Shown: positions 16,928 to 24,321 of the stretch, in pieces
Layout: each line of letters begins with the position of its first letter
Position numbering within the stretch: the stretch's first letter is position 1
Source: an uncultured Veillonella sp.
Lineage (GTDB): Bacteria > Bacillota > Negativicutes > Veillonellales > Veillonellaceae
Direction of reading: 5' to 3'
DNA: 36,351 bases
Assembly: GCA_900538355.1 (NCBI GenBank)
Contig: UPXS01000020.1
Location: forward strand, 1 to 36,351
The notes under the pieces: model-generated
The model's database searches: none
The model's input: only the letters and a program-made list of their open reading frames with translations
What the model was told of the DNA's origin: nothing
Made by a program: the position numbers and the translations under genes

Positions 16928-17377
16928 ATGAATCAAAAAGCAGAAAAATTTGATTTACTCGTTGCAGACCTAAATAAAGGTGGCAACTCTTGGTTTACAA
17001 AGGAAGAAATGACAGATGATCTTCATACAGTCGTTTACCACGGCCGTTTGGATGTTCATGAGCATAGCTTGCCTGTATTCATCGTTGTGGATGATTCTGC
17101 ATTCTCCTATGCACGTATTGCTATCACAACAACATCTATTGATGAAAAAGTGATTCCTGCTGTGTTAAAAGAACTTAACACATTGAATCAAGATTATAAA
17201 GTATCTAAATACTATGTGAGCAATGAAGACAATAATATCTATATGGATGTGTCTGTTCCTGGTTTGACTGAGCAATTTGATCCTACAGTAGTAGTTAATT
17301 TATTGCTTGAAGTTGTTCAACCACATTTAGATGCTGTACACAAAGGCATTCTTAAAGTAGCTGGTTTAGCTAAATAG
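16928..17377 (+). CDS. YbjN-like protein, first of a tandem pair
   Basis: A 149-residue soluble protein with the alternating sheet-helix pattern of the YbjN / type III secretion chaperone-like fold: a strand pair (TVVYHGRLDVHEHSLPVFIVVDDSAFSYARI region, about 35-66), a helix (VIPAVLKELNTLNQDYK), strands (KYYVSNEDNNIYMDVSVPG), and a C-terminal helix (TVVVNLLLEVVQPHLDAV). Proteins of this family are poorly understood; no enzymatic motif is present. It follows xpt by 24 bp with an AGAGGGA site and is followed 8 bp later by a paralogue, so the three are probably cotranscribed. The family call rests on fold-like pattern. Confidence 0.65.
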   Translation: MNQKAEKFDLLVADLNKGGNSWFTKEEMTDDLHTVVYHGRLDVHEHSLPVFIVVDDSAFSYARIAITTTSIDEKVIPAVLKELNTLNQDYKVSKYYVSNEDNNIYMDVSVPGLTEQFDPTVVVNLLLEVVQPHLDAVHKGILKVAGLAK

Positions 17378-17385
17378 AGGTTGTT

Positions 17386-17826
17386 ATGAATCCTAAAGCA
17401 TTATTATTTGATAAGTTTTTAAAAGACGAAGAAATCATATCCTTTGAACGTAAGGATTTTGAGGATGAGGACGGTACTGTTGTATACCGTTCTTACATTA
17501 AATCCCCGTTGTGGGATATGCCGCTATTTGTTATCCTTGATAACAGTATTTACAGTGTTATTCGTTTGGTGTTAGGCCCTGAAAAGGTAACTGCACAAAA
17601 TATGAATGCCTTGAATGCGCTAATCAACCGTGACAATGCGACATACAAAAACTATAAACTATATATTGATGAACAAGATTCCAGTCTATATTTAGACTGT
17701 GTATACATGTGTGGTGACGATGCATTTGAACCGGCATTAATGTATGCATTGATGTCTTCTATCGTAGACTATGTCCCTGAAGCTGTAGGCGAGTTGAAAG
17801 CTGCTTTTGAAAGTAGTACACACTAA
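17386..17826 (+). CDS. YbjN-like protein, second of a tandem pair
   Basis: A 146-residue paralogue of the preceding gene, with the same order of elements: a strand pair ending PLFVILDNSIYSVIRLVLG, a helix (NMNALNALINRDNATYK), KLYIDEQDSSLYLDCVY strands, and a C-terminal helix (ALMYALMSSIVDYVPEAVGEL). Overall identity to the first copy looks low (shared positions include DN/DD-S-Y-RI and the YK-YY/LYID region), so the duplication is old and the two may form a heterodimer. The ribosome-binding site (AGAGGTTG) spans the stop codon of the first copy. Function is unknown. Confidence 0.65.
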   Translation: MNPKALLFDKFLKDEEIISFERKDFEDEDGTVVYRSYIKSPLWDMPLFVILDNSIYSVIRLVLGPEKVTAQNMNALNALINRDNATYKNYKLYIDEQDSSLYLDCVYMCGDDAFEPALMYALMSSIVDYVPEAVGELKAAFESSTH

Positions 17827-17874
17827 TTAATAACAAATACAGATTAAGGGCCGTAATGTTCGGAAATTAATTAG

Positions 17875-17915
17875 AAGAGGGTATCCTATCTCTAAAGGTG
17901 GGATATCCTCTTTTT
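17875..17915 (+). terminator. Terminator of the xpt unit
   Basis: AAGAGG-GTATCC pairs with GGATATC-CTCTT around a loop with further weak pairing, then T5. Downstream to 18161 the gap is AT-rich and holds TTCG/CGAA elements (18043-18103) and the purE promoter. Confidence 0.8.
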
Positions 17916-18042
17916 ATTTTTGGTAAAATATACATTAATACTTTGAAAGACCTGAGTTTAATAGTATATGTAGTTTTGTAAAAAAGAGTATATATTTCTA
18001 ATCATATATTTTGAATAACGTCGATATAATTAAATTTAATTC

Positions 18043-18103
18043 TTTCGAAAAGTTCGGGATATAACGAATAATAAAAATAATTAATTAAAAAACATTCGAA
18101 AAT
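18043..18103. promoter_or_regulatory. Cluster of CGAA/TTCG elements upstream of the purine promoter
   Basis: TTTCGAAA (18043-18050), GTTCGG (18052-18057), CGAA (18065-18068) and ATTCGAAAAT (18094-18103) lie just upstream of the purE promoter. GTTCGG read on the minus strand is CCGAAC, the core of the Gram-positive PurR PurBox. Whether this genome encodes a Bacillus-type PurR cannot be seen here. Confidence 0.35.
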
Positions 18104-18107
18104 AATG

Positions 18108-18136
18108 TTGATTTTGTAAATGTTAGGTGTTACAAT
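18108..18136 (+). promoter_or_regulatory. Promoter of the purine operon
   Basis: TTGATT (18108-18113), 17-nt spacer, TACAAT (18131-18136). Predicted transcription start near 18143, only a few nucleotides before the leader ORF's ribosome-binding site. Confidence 0.75.
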
Positions 18137-18151
18137 TTGTGTACAAGAAGG

Positions 18152-18210
18152 AGGTAGCACCGTGAACTATGCAAATCAACAAACTCAACGCAAGTCTACG
18201 GAGGCTATTT
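18152..18210 (+). promoter_or_regulatory. Helix sequestering the leader ribosome-binding site and start
   Basis: Bases 18152-18158 and 18160-18164 can pair with 18204-18210 and 18197-18201 (12 pairs, three G-T, one small internal loop), burying the GGAGGT and GTG of the leader ORF. Pairing worked out by hand. Confidence 0.5.
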
Positions 18211-18254
18211 GTGCGCATTTGACCCAGTCTGTTTCGGCTGGGCTTTTTTATTAG
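18162..18254 (+). CDS. Leader peptide of the purine operon (30 codons)
   Basis: A short ORF with a very strong ribosome-binding site (AAGGAGGT) 6 nt before its GTG start and a TAG stop at 18252-18254. The peptide begins MNYANQQTQRK and ends SAGLFY; it has four Gln and two Asn in 30 residues, with codons 6-9 reading CAA CAA ACT CAA. It matches no protein family I know, as expected for a leader peptide. Three things argue that it is translated: the quality of its ribosome-binding site, its position immediately after the promoter, and the fact that its stop overlaps the purE ribosome-binding site (AGGAGG 18253-18258). An intrinsic terminator lies wholly inside its 3' part. It is probably a translation-coupled attenuator, not a functional protein. 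Confidence 0.7.
   Translation: MNYANQQTQRKSTEAICAHLTQSVSAGLFY
18221..18250 (+). terminator. Attenuator terminator inside the purine leader ORF
   Basis: CCCAGTC (18223-18229) pairs with GGCTGGG (18236-18242) around TGTTTC, followed by C then T6 (18244-18249). It sits between the promoter and purE, so by default it would stop transcription of the whole pur operon. Ribosomes translating the leader ORF would cover it. Confidence 0.85.
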
Positions 18255-18262
18255 GAGGATCT

Positions 18263-18754
18263 ATGAAGGTCGGTATTATTATGGGCAGCAAGTCTGACCT
18301 AGACACAATGAAAAAGGCATCTGCCGTACTTGATGAATTCAACATTCCTTATGAAATGGTAATCGCTTCAGCTCATCGTACACCTGAGGCTGTAAAAAAC
18401 TTTGTTACAAGACTTGAAGACGAAGGGGCTATCGCTTTTATCGCAGGTGCTGGTGCAGCAGCTCATCTACCTGGCGTAGTCGCTAGCTTTACGACATTAC
18501 CTGTTATTGGTATTCCTCTTAATGCAACAGCTTTAAAAGGTATCGATTCCTTGCTTGCTATTGTTCAAATGCCATCTGGTATGCCAGTAGCTACAATGGC
18601 TGTAGATGGTGCTAAAAATGCAGCACTCTTTGCAGTACAAATTGGAGCAGCTTTCAACAAAGAATTGAAAGAACAATATGTACAGTATCGTAAAGATATG
18701 GCCGAAAAAGTCCTAGCAGATAATGCAGAGCTACAAGGCGCTATTAAACTATAA
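18263..18754 (+). CDS. purE: N5-carboxyaminoimidazole ribonucleotide mutase / AIR carboxylase
   Basis: PurE, 163 residues, which makes CAIR in step 6 of purine synthesis. Family motifs are MGSKSDLDTMKKA near the N-terminus, ASAHRTPE (about 41-48) and IAGAGAAAHLPG (about 71-82), with SLLAIVQMPSGMPVATMAV. The open frame extends 18 codons upstream through the leader region, but the ATG at 18263 follows AGGAGGAT and starts at the conserved MKVGIIMGSK, so it is the start. No purK is adjacent, so either purK is elsewhere or this enzyme works directly on AIR and CO2 (class II). It is the first gene of purE-C-F-M-N-H-D, although 106 bp separates it from purC. Confidence 0.95.
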   Translation: MKVGIIMGSKSDLDTMKKASAVLDEFNIPYEMVIASAHRTPEAVKNFVTRLEDEGAIAFIAGAGAAAHLPGVVASFTTLPVIGIPLNATALKGIDSLLAIVQMPSGMPVATMAVDGAKNAALFAVQIGAAFNKELKEQYVQYRKDMAEKVLADNAELQGAIKL

Positions 18755-18860
18755 TCATATAACTCGTTACAGATTACATTGCTCATAAAGTAAGCGTAAT
18801 TCTTTTATTACATATCCATATATAGTTTGTATCATTCATTTATGATAAAGGAGACACATC

Positions 18861-19589
18861 ATGGCTAACATCGACTTGGAAAAATTAACATTATTATACG
18901 AAGGTAAAGCAAAACAAGTATATCAAACAGATAACAAAGATGAGTACATCGTTCATTACAAAGATGATGCTACTGCATTCAACGGCGAAAAACATGATAC
19001 TATCCTTGGTAAAGGCGTATTGAACAATAAAATTTCTTCTTTCTTCTTTGAATTGTTGAAAAAAGAAGGTGTACCAACCCACTTTGTTCGTCGCGAAGAT
19101 GATCGCAATCAAACAGTACTTACTTTGGATATCATTCCTCTAGAAGTTATCGTTCGTAACATTGCAGCTGGCTCCATGGCTAAACGCTTTGGCATTGAAG
19201 AAGGTACTCCTCTTAAACATCCAATCCTTGAATTCTGCTATAAAAATGATGAATTAGGCGATCCATTTGCCAACGAATCCCAAATCACAGCACTTGGCTG
19301 GGCGACTCAAGAACAATTAGATGTAATCTCTACTATTACATTAAAAGTAAATGATATTTTGAAAAAATTCTTGGCTACAAAAAATGTAACCCTTGTAGAC
19401 TTTAAATTAGAATTTGGTACACACAATGGTGAAGTACTATTAGGCGATGAAATTTCTCCTGATACATGCCGTTTCTGGGATGCTACAACAGGCGAAAAAC
19501 TCGATAAAGACCGCTTCCGCCGAGATCTTGGCAATATTGAAGAAGCATACAAGGAAATGTTATTCCGTCTTACTGGCGAACGCGCCTAA
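18861..19589 (+). CDS. purC: Phosphoribosylaminoimidazole-succinocarboxamide synthase
   Basis: SAICAR synthase, 242 residues, typical for the bacterial enzyme; it joins CAIR and aspartate using ATP (step 7). Recognised from LLYEGKAKQVYQ at the N-terminus (nucleotide-binding GKxK-like loop), KDDATAFNG, LGKGVLNNKISSFFF, PLEVIVRNIAAGS (about 92-104), LVDFKLEFG and the DEISPDTCRFWD motif near 195-206, which forms the substrate site. The ATG follows AAAGGAGA. It lies 106 bp after purE, the widest gap in this operon, with no terminator seen, so it is probably cotranscribed. purF begins 10 bp after its stop. Confidence 0.97.
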   Translation: MANIDLEKLTLLYEGKAKQVYQTDNKDEYIVHYKDDATAFNGEKHDTILGKGVLNNKISSFFFELLKKEGVPTHFVRREDDRNQTVLTLDIIPLEVIVRNIAAGSMAKRFGIEEGTPLKHPILEFCYKNDELGDPFANESQITALGWATQEQLDVISTITLKVNDILKKFLATKNVTLVDFKLEFGTHNGEVLLGDEISPDTCRFWDATTGEKLDKDRFRRDLGNIEEAYKEMLFRLTGERA

Positions 19590-19598
19590 GGGGGCACA

Positions 19599-21017
19599 AT
19601 GAACTACGATCCAGTTTTTGATAAATGGCATGAAGAGTGTGGTGTATTCGGTGTCTATGATAGAACCGTTGATGTAGCACGCTATGTATATTGGGGGCTC
19701 TTTGCGCTCCAACACCGTGGCCAAGAAAGCGCGGGCATTGCCGTTACAGATGGTCATGATGTAGAACTAAAAAAAGGTATGGGCTTGTTGACTGAGGCCA
19801 TTAAAGAATTGCCATCCTTACCAAGCCATATGGGGACTGGTCATGTTCGGTACTCTACAACAGGTTCCAATAATCCGCGCAATATCCAACCGTTGGTAAT
19901 TCACTATCAAGGTGGTCAAATTGCGGTAGCTCATAATGGGAATTTAACGAATGCCTTAGCCATTCGCAAACGCCTTGAAGCGGATGGTTCCATTTTCCAA
20001 ACGACGATGGACTCTGAGGTTATCGTAAACCTCATCGCTCGTTCTAAGGCAGAAACGCAAGCAGAACGCATTGCTGATGCGGCTCGTCAAATTGAAGGGG
20101 CCTTTTCTCTTGTTATTACCACAAATGACTCCTTAGTAGGTGTACGCGACCCACAAGGCTTTCGACCTCTCTGCTTAGGTAAAACTGAAAATGGTTATGT
20201 TCTCTCTAGTGAAAGTTGTGCATTAGATGCTATTAAAGCCGAGTTCATTCGTCATATCGATCCAGGCGAAATGGTAATTATCGATGACTCTGGCGTGCGC
20301 AGCACTATCTATGCAGAACCCGAAAAAATCGATAAGAAGCTTTGCGTTTTTGAATATATCTATTTTGCACGTGGTGATAGTCATATTGATGGTCAATCGG
20401 TTTATCAATCCCGCCTCAATATGGGACGTGAGTTATATAACGAAACGAAATATGATGCAGATATTGTCATGTCTATTCCTGACTCGGGCACTACAGCTGC
20501 ACTAGGTTATGCTCGTGCATCGGGCATTCCTTTTGCAGAAGGCTTAGTGAAAAACCGATATAGCGGTCGTACCTTTATCAAACCAAATCAAGAGGAACGG
20601 GAATTAGCGGTTCGTATGAAATTGAACCCACTACCGCATGTGGTAAGTGGTAAACGGATTGTACTCATCGATGACTCTATTGTACGCGGTACTACGAGTG
20701 GCATCATTGTTAAGATGCTAAAAGAAGCGGGTGCCAAAGAGGTGTACATGTGTGTTAGCTCTCCATCCATTGAGTATTCTTGTCACTATGGCATTGATAC
20801 TTCGGTGCGTAAAGAGCTCATTGCTGCCACACATACAGTAGATGAAATCAAAGACTATATTCATGCTGATAAATTGCATTATTTATCTCGAGAAGGCTTA
20901 TGTCGTGCTGTTTCTGATATAGCGCCTAATGACTTATGTTTTGCTTGCTTTAATGGTGATTACAGTGTAGAGGTTCCTGCGGAACAAGAGGAAGGGGTCA
21001 AATATGTGCTCGAATAA
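19599..21017 (+). CDS. purF: Amidophosphoribosyltransferase
   Basis: First committed enzyme of purine synthesis: PRPP + glutamine to phosphoribosylamine; 472 residues. The N-terminal Ntn glutaminase has its nucleophile at Cys14 (HEECGVFG); the residues before it are likely a propeptide removed to expose this Cys, as in Bacillus PurF. The PRPP loop VLIDDSIVRGTTS lies near residues 350-362. C-terminal CFACF together with MCVSSPSIEYSC suggests the cysteines of the oxygen-sensitive iron-sulfur cluster form found in Bacillus. The ribosome-binding site (AAGGGGG) overlaps the purC stop, and the end overlaps purM by 14 nt, indicating tight translational coupling. Confidence 0.97.
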   Translation: MNYDPVFDKWHEECGVFGVYDRTVDVARYVYWGLFALQHRGQESAGIAVTDGHDVELKKGMGLLTEAIKELPSLPSHMGTGHVRYSTTGSNNPRNIQPLVIHYQGGQIAVAHNGNLTNALAIRKRLEADGSIFQTTMDSEVIVNLIARSKAETQAERIADAARQIEGAFSLVITTNDSLVGVRDPQGFRPLCLGKTENGYVLSSESCALDAIKAEFIRHIDPGEMVIIDDSGVRSTIYAEPEKIDKKLCVFEYIYFARGDSHIDGQSVYQSRLNMGRELYNETKYDADIVMSIPDSGTTAALGYARASGIPFAEGLVKNRYSGRTFIKPNQEERELAVRMKLNPLPHVVSGKRIVLIDDSIVRGTTSGIIVKMLKEAGAKEVYMCVSSPSIEYSCHYGIDTSVRKELIAATHTVDEIKDYIHADKLHYLSREGLCRAVSDIAPNDLCFACFNGDYSVEVPAEQEEGVKYVLE

Positions 21018-22065
21018 AACTAGTTTAACCTATCGCGATGCAGGTGTTGATATCGATGCAGGTAATCGCGCTGTAGAATTGATGAAAGAATCTGTGAAAC
21101 GCACCTATACTCCTGGTGTTGTTGGTGATTTAGGTGGTTTTGGCGGTCTCTATTCCTTGGCTGGTCACTCCATGTCTGACCCTATGCTCGTATCTGGCAC
21201 AGATGGGGTAGGCACAAAATTACGCCTCGCTATCATGATGGATAAACATGATACCATTGGCCAAGATTGCGTAGCTATGAGTGTTAACGATATTCTCGTA
21301 CAAGGTGCTACACCTCTATTCTTCCTCGACTACATTGCAGTTGGTAAACTTGATCCCGTGAAAGTAGCAGATATCGTGCGCGGTGTAGCAGAGGCTTGTG
21401 AAGAGTCTGGCTGTGCTTTGCTAGGCGGCGAAACTGCTGAAATGGCGGGCTTTTACGATAATGATGACTACGATGTGGCTGGTTTTGCCGTTGGTATCGT
21501 AGATCGTCCTAAATTGATTACTGGTGAAAGTATCAAAGCGGGCGATGTGATTTTAGGCTTGCCATCGTCTGGCGTTCATTCCAACGGTTTTTCCTTGGTT
21601 CGTAAAATCGTATTCGACCATAAACAATTATCTATCGATACAGACATCCCAGAGTTTGGTAAAACCTTAGGCGAAGAATTATTGACACCTACACGTTTAT
21701 ATCCAAAAGCGGTATTACCACTCATTGAACAAGAGCTTGTAAAAGGTATGGTTCATATTACAGGCGGTGGTTTCTATGAAAACATTCCTCGTGTATTGCC
21801 AAAGGGTGTGACTGCAGAGGTAGACGTTACAACATGGCCACGACTTCCTGTATTTACGAAACTACAAGAATGGGGCAATGTAGCATGGCCTGAAATGTAT
21901 CGCACTTTCAATATGGGCATTGGTATGATTCTCATTGTTGATGAAAACGATGTAGAAAAGGTTAAAGAAAATCTGGGCAGTCGTGGTGAAGCTGTATATG
22001 AAATTGGCCGTATCGTAAGTGGTGATGGTCCTGTTGTCCTTAAAGGGGCTGAGTTCGATGCGTAA
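21004..22065 (+). CDS. purM: Phosphoribosylformylglycinamidine cyclo-ligase (AIR synthetase)
   Basis: PurM, 353 residues, converting FGAM to AIR with ATP (step 5). The family pattern is clear: LTYRDAGVDIDAGNRAVELMK at the N-terminus (shown in part: YRDAGVDIDAGN), GGFGGLYSL, SGTDGVGTKLRLA, QDCVAMSVNDILVQGA (the conserved DxVAMxxND), LDYIAVG, LLGGETAEM and GLPSSGVHSNGFSLVR. The ATG at 21004 lies inside purF, 14 nt before its end, after a GAGGAAGGGG site. Its stop overlaps the purN start. Length and motifs are complete. Confidence 0.97.
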   Translation: MCSNKTSLTYRDAGVDIDAGNRAVELMKESVKRTYTPGVVGDLGGFGGLYSLAGHSMSDPMLVSGTDGVGTKLRLAIMMDKHDTIGQDCVAMSVNDILVQGATPLFFLDYIAVGKLDPVKVADIVRGVAEACEESGCALLGGETAEMAGFYDNDDYDVAGFAVGIVDRPKLITGESIKAGDVILGLPSSGVHSNGFSLVRKIVFDHKQLSIDTDIPEFGKTLGEELLTPTRLYPKAVLPLIEQELVKGMVHITGGGFYENIPRVLPKGVTAEVDVTTWPRLPVFTKLQEWGNVAWPEMYRTFNMGIGMILIVDENDVEKVKENLGSRGEAVYEIGRIVSGDGPVVLKGAEFDA

Positions 22066-22675
22066 TTCTAAAAAGCGATTAGCCCTCTTTGCTAGTGGGC
22101 GTGGTTCCAATGGTGAAGCACTATATAAGGCCATGCAAGAAGGCTATATTAATGGTGAATTCGTTGTAATTATTACAGATCATGGCGATGCAGGGATTGT
22201 AGAGCGCTCCAAATCTTGGAATGTTCCGCTCATTGTCATCGACCGTAGCGATTATGATTCTAAAGCCAGCTTTGAACAGGCTCAATTAGATGCTTTAGAG
22301 CCTTATAAGGTGGACGGTATCGTATTGGCAGGTTATATGCGCATAGTTGGGACTAAGCTCATTGAACGATATGAGCATAAGATTTTAAATATTCATCCTG
22401 CATTATTGCCGTCATTCCCGGGCCTTCATGGTCATCAACAAGCTATTGATGGAGGTGTAAAAATTACGGGCTGTACGGTACACTTTGTTGATGCAGGAAT
22501 GGATACGGGCCCAATCATTATGCAGAATACGGTGCCTGTACTACCCGATGATACAGAGGATACTTTAAGTGATAGATTATTACCTATCGAGCATAAAACA
22601 TATAAAGAGGCGTTGCGACTATTTTGTGAGGATAAGCTCACTATAAAAGGTCGTGTTGTATATATTGAAGATTGA
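22058..22675 (+). CDS. purN: Phosphoribosylglycinamide formyltransferase
   Basis: GAR transformylase (step 3), 205 residues, using 10-formyl-tetrahydrofolate. Recognised from ALFASGRGSNGEAL (phosphate-binding loop), the folate/catalytic segment ILNIHPALLPSFPGLHGH with the catalytic Asn and His, and VDAGMDTGPII with the catalytic Asp. The frame runs upstream into purM, but the ATG at 22058, which overlaps the purM stop by 8 nt and has AAAGGGG 9 nt upstream, gives the conserved start MRNSKKRLALF. The overlap implies translational coupling. purH follows after 24 bp. Confidence 0.96.
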   Translation: MRNSKKRLALFASGRGSNGEALYKAMQEGYINGEFVVIITDHGDAGIVERSKSWNVPLIVIDRSDYDSKASFEQAQLDALEPYKVDGIVLAGYMRIVGTKLIERYEHKILNIHPALLPSFPGLHGHQQAIDGGVKITGCTVHFVDAGMDTGPIIMQNTVPVLPDDTEDTLSDRLLPIEHKTYKEALRLFCEDKLTIKGRVVYIED

Positions 22676-22699
22676 TGTGTAAGCAAAGGAAGACGTTAC

Positions 22700-24229
22700 A
22701 TGATTAAAAATGCATTACTTAGTGTTTCTGATAAAACAGGTATTGTAGACTTTGCAAAGGGATTAGTTGAATTAGGTGTAACCATTTATTCCACAGGTGG
22801 TACCCTTAAGGCTATTACCGATGCGGGCATTGCAGCAAAAGCCGTAGAATCTTTGACCGGTTTTCCTGAAATGATGGACGGCCGTGTAAAGACATTACAT
22901 CCAAAGGTTCATGGTGGTATTTTGGCAATCCGTGATAACGGGGAACATCAAAAAGCTATGGCAGATCATGGTATTGAACCAATCGACCTTGTGGTTGTCA
23001 ATCTCTATCCATTCCGTGAAACCATTGCAAAACCAAATGTATCCTTAGAGGAAGCCATCGAAAATATCGATATCGGTGGCCCTACCATGGTGCGCTCTGC
23101 TGCGAAGAACCATGCCTATGTGGGGATTGTGGTAAATCCAGATCATTATGACGAAATCTTAGCAATGCTTAAAGAACATGGGGAATTGACTAAAGACTAT
23201 CGTTTTGGTCTAGCGAAAGAGGCCTTTGCTCATACGGCAGCTTATGACGTAGCTATTGCTAACTATATGAGCGGTATCTTGAACGAAGGTCCTACACCTC
23301 CAGAATATTTAAGTGCTTATGAAAAGGTAACAGACCTTCGCTATGGGGAAAATCCGCATCAAAAAGCGGCATTCTATAAAGAAATCGGTACAGCTCATGG
23401 TATGGGCGCTTTGAAACAACTCCATGGTAAAGAGCTTTCTTATAACAACATCGTAGATATGGAAGCCGCTTGGAATATGGTGTGGGAGTTTACAGATCCT
23501 GCAGCATGTATTATTAAGCATACAAACCCATGTGGTGCAGCTACAGCAGCTACATTGCATGATGCTTACGTAAATGCGTACGAAGCAGACTCCGTATCTG
23601 CCTTTGGTGGTATAGTGGCCTTAAACCGTGAAGTCGATGCTGATACTGCCGGAGAAATGAGCAAAATTTTCTTAGAAGTCATTATGGCACCTGCTTTCAC
23701 CAAAGAAGCATTAGACATCCTCGAAGCGAAGAAAAACATTCGCCTTATCGAGTTATCTAAACCTGAGTCTGGCCAAGTGACAGTGAAAAAAGTCTCTGGT
23801 GGCCTATTGGTGCAAACAGAGGATGATATCCAAGAGGACCGTGCTCACTATAAAGTAGTTACGAAGGTACAACCAACAGAGGAACAATGGAAAGCCCTTG
23901 AATTTGCTTGGAAGCTTGTAAAACACGTAAAATCCAACGCCATTTTAATTTCTAACGAAAAACGTACCCTTGGTGTTGGGGCTGGTCAAATGAACCGCGT
24001 TGGTTCTGCAAAGATTGCTCTTGAACAAGCTGGTGAAGCTGCTAAAGGCGCTGTATTAGCATCTGATGCATTCTTCCCATTCGGGGATACTGTAGAAACA
24101 GCGGCAAAACATGGTATTGCAGCTATTATCCAACCAGGTGGATCCATTCGCGATGAAGAATCCATCAAAGCTGCTGATGAAGCAGGCATTGCTATGGTGT
24201 TTACAAGCATCCGCCACTTTAAACATTAA
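22700..24229 (+). CDS. purH: Bifunctional AICAR transformylase / IMP cyclohydrolase
   Basis: PurH, 509 residues, performing the last two steps to IMP. The N-terminal cyclohydrolase domain (about 1-195) has ALLSVSDKTGI, YSTGGT, and MMDGRVKTLHPKVHGGIL. The transformylase domain (about 200-509) has LRYGENPHQKAAFY, IIKHTNPCGAA (catalytic Lys-His), SNAILISNEKRTLGVGAGQMNRV (shown in part: LGVGAGQMNRV) and DAFFPFGD. The ATG follows AAGGAAGA. It is in line with purN and followed, after 92 bp, by purD. Confidence 0.97.
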   Translation: MIKNALLSVSDKTGIVDFAKGLVELGVTIYSTGGTLKAITDAGIAAKAVESLTGFPEMMDGRVKTLHPKVHGGILAIRDNGEHQKAMADHGIEPIDLVVVNLYPFRETIAKPNVSLEEAIENIDIGGPTMVRSAAKNHAYVGIVVNPDHYDEILAMLKEHGELTKDYRFGLAKEAFAHTAAYDVAIANYMSGILNEGPTPPEYLSAYEKVTDLRYGENPHQKAAFYKEIGTAHGMGALKQLHGKELSYNNIVDMEAAWNMVWEFTDPAACIIKHTNPCGAATAATLHDAYVNAYEADSVSAFGGIVALNREVDADTAGEMSKIFLEVIMAPAFTKEALDILEAKKNIRLIELSKPESGQVTVKKVSGGLLVQTEDDIQEDRAHYKVVTKVQPTEEQWKALEFAWKLVKHVKSNAILISNEKRTLGVGAGQMNRVGSAKIALEQAGEAAKGAVLASDAFFPFGDTVETAAKHGIAAIIQPGGSIRDEESIKAADEAGIAMVFTSIRHFKH

Positions 24230-24295
24230 TCGGTTGAGATATTTAGCTTATAGTTAAGCACAATTACTAACTATTTCTTCTACTATGAACTTGAT

Positions 24296-24309
24296 GGCGT
24301 TTAGGCGCC
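24296..24309 (+). promoter_or_regulatory. Small hairpin next to the purD ribosome-binding site
   Basis: GGCG-TTTAGG-CGCC sits 3 nt before the GGAGG of purD; an upstream hairpin GCTTA-TAGT-TAAGC (24246-24259) lies in the same 92-bp gap. The sequence GATGGCGTTTAGGC here resembles GATGGCGTTAGGC in the men leader (25761-25773). Confidence 0.35.
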
Positions 24310-24321
24310 GATGGAGGACTT

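Noticed and set aside
18209..18262. An 18-codon N-terminal extension of purE
   Set aside because: It runs through the leader terminator in a different frame from the well-initiated leader ORF; the conserved PurE start is at 18263 with a proper ribosome-binding site.
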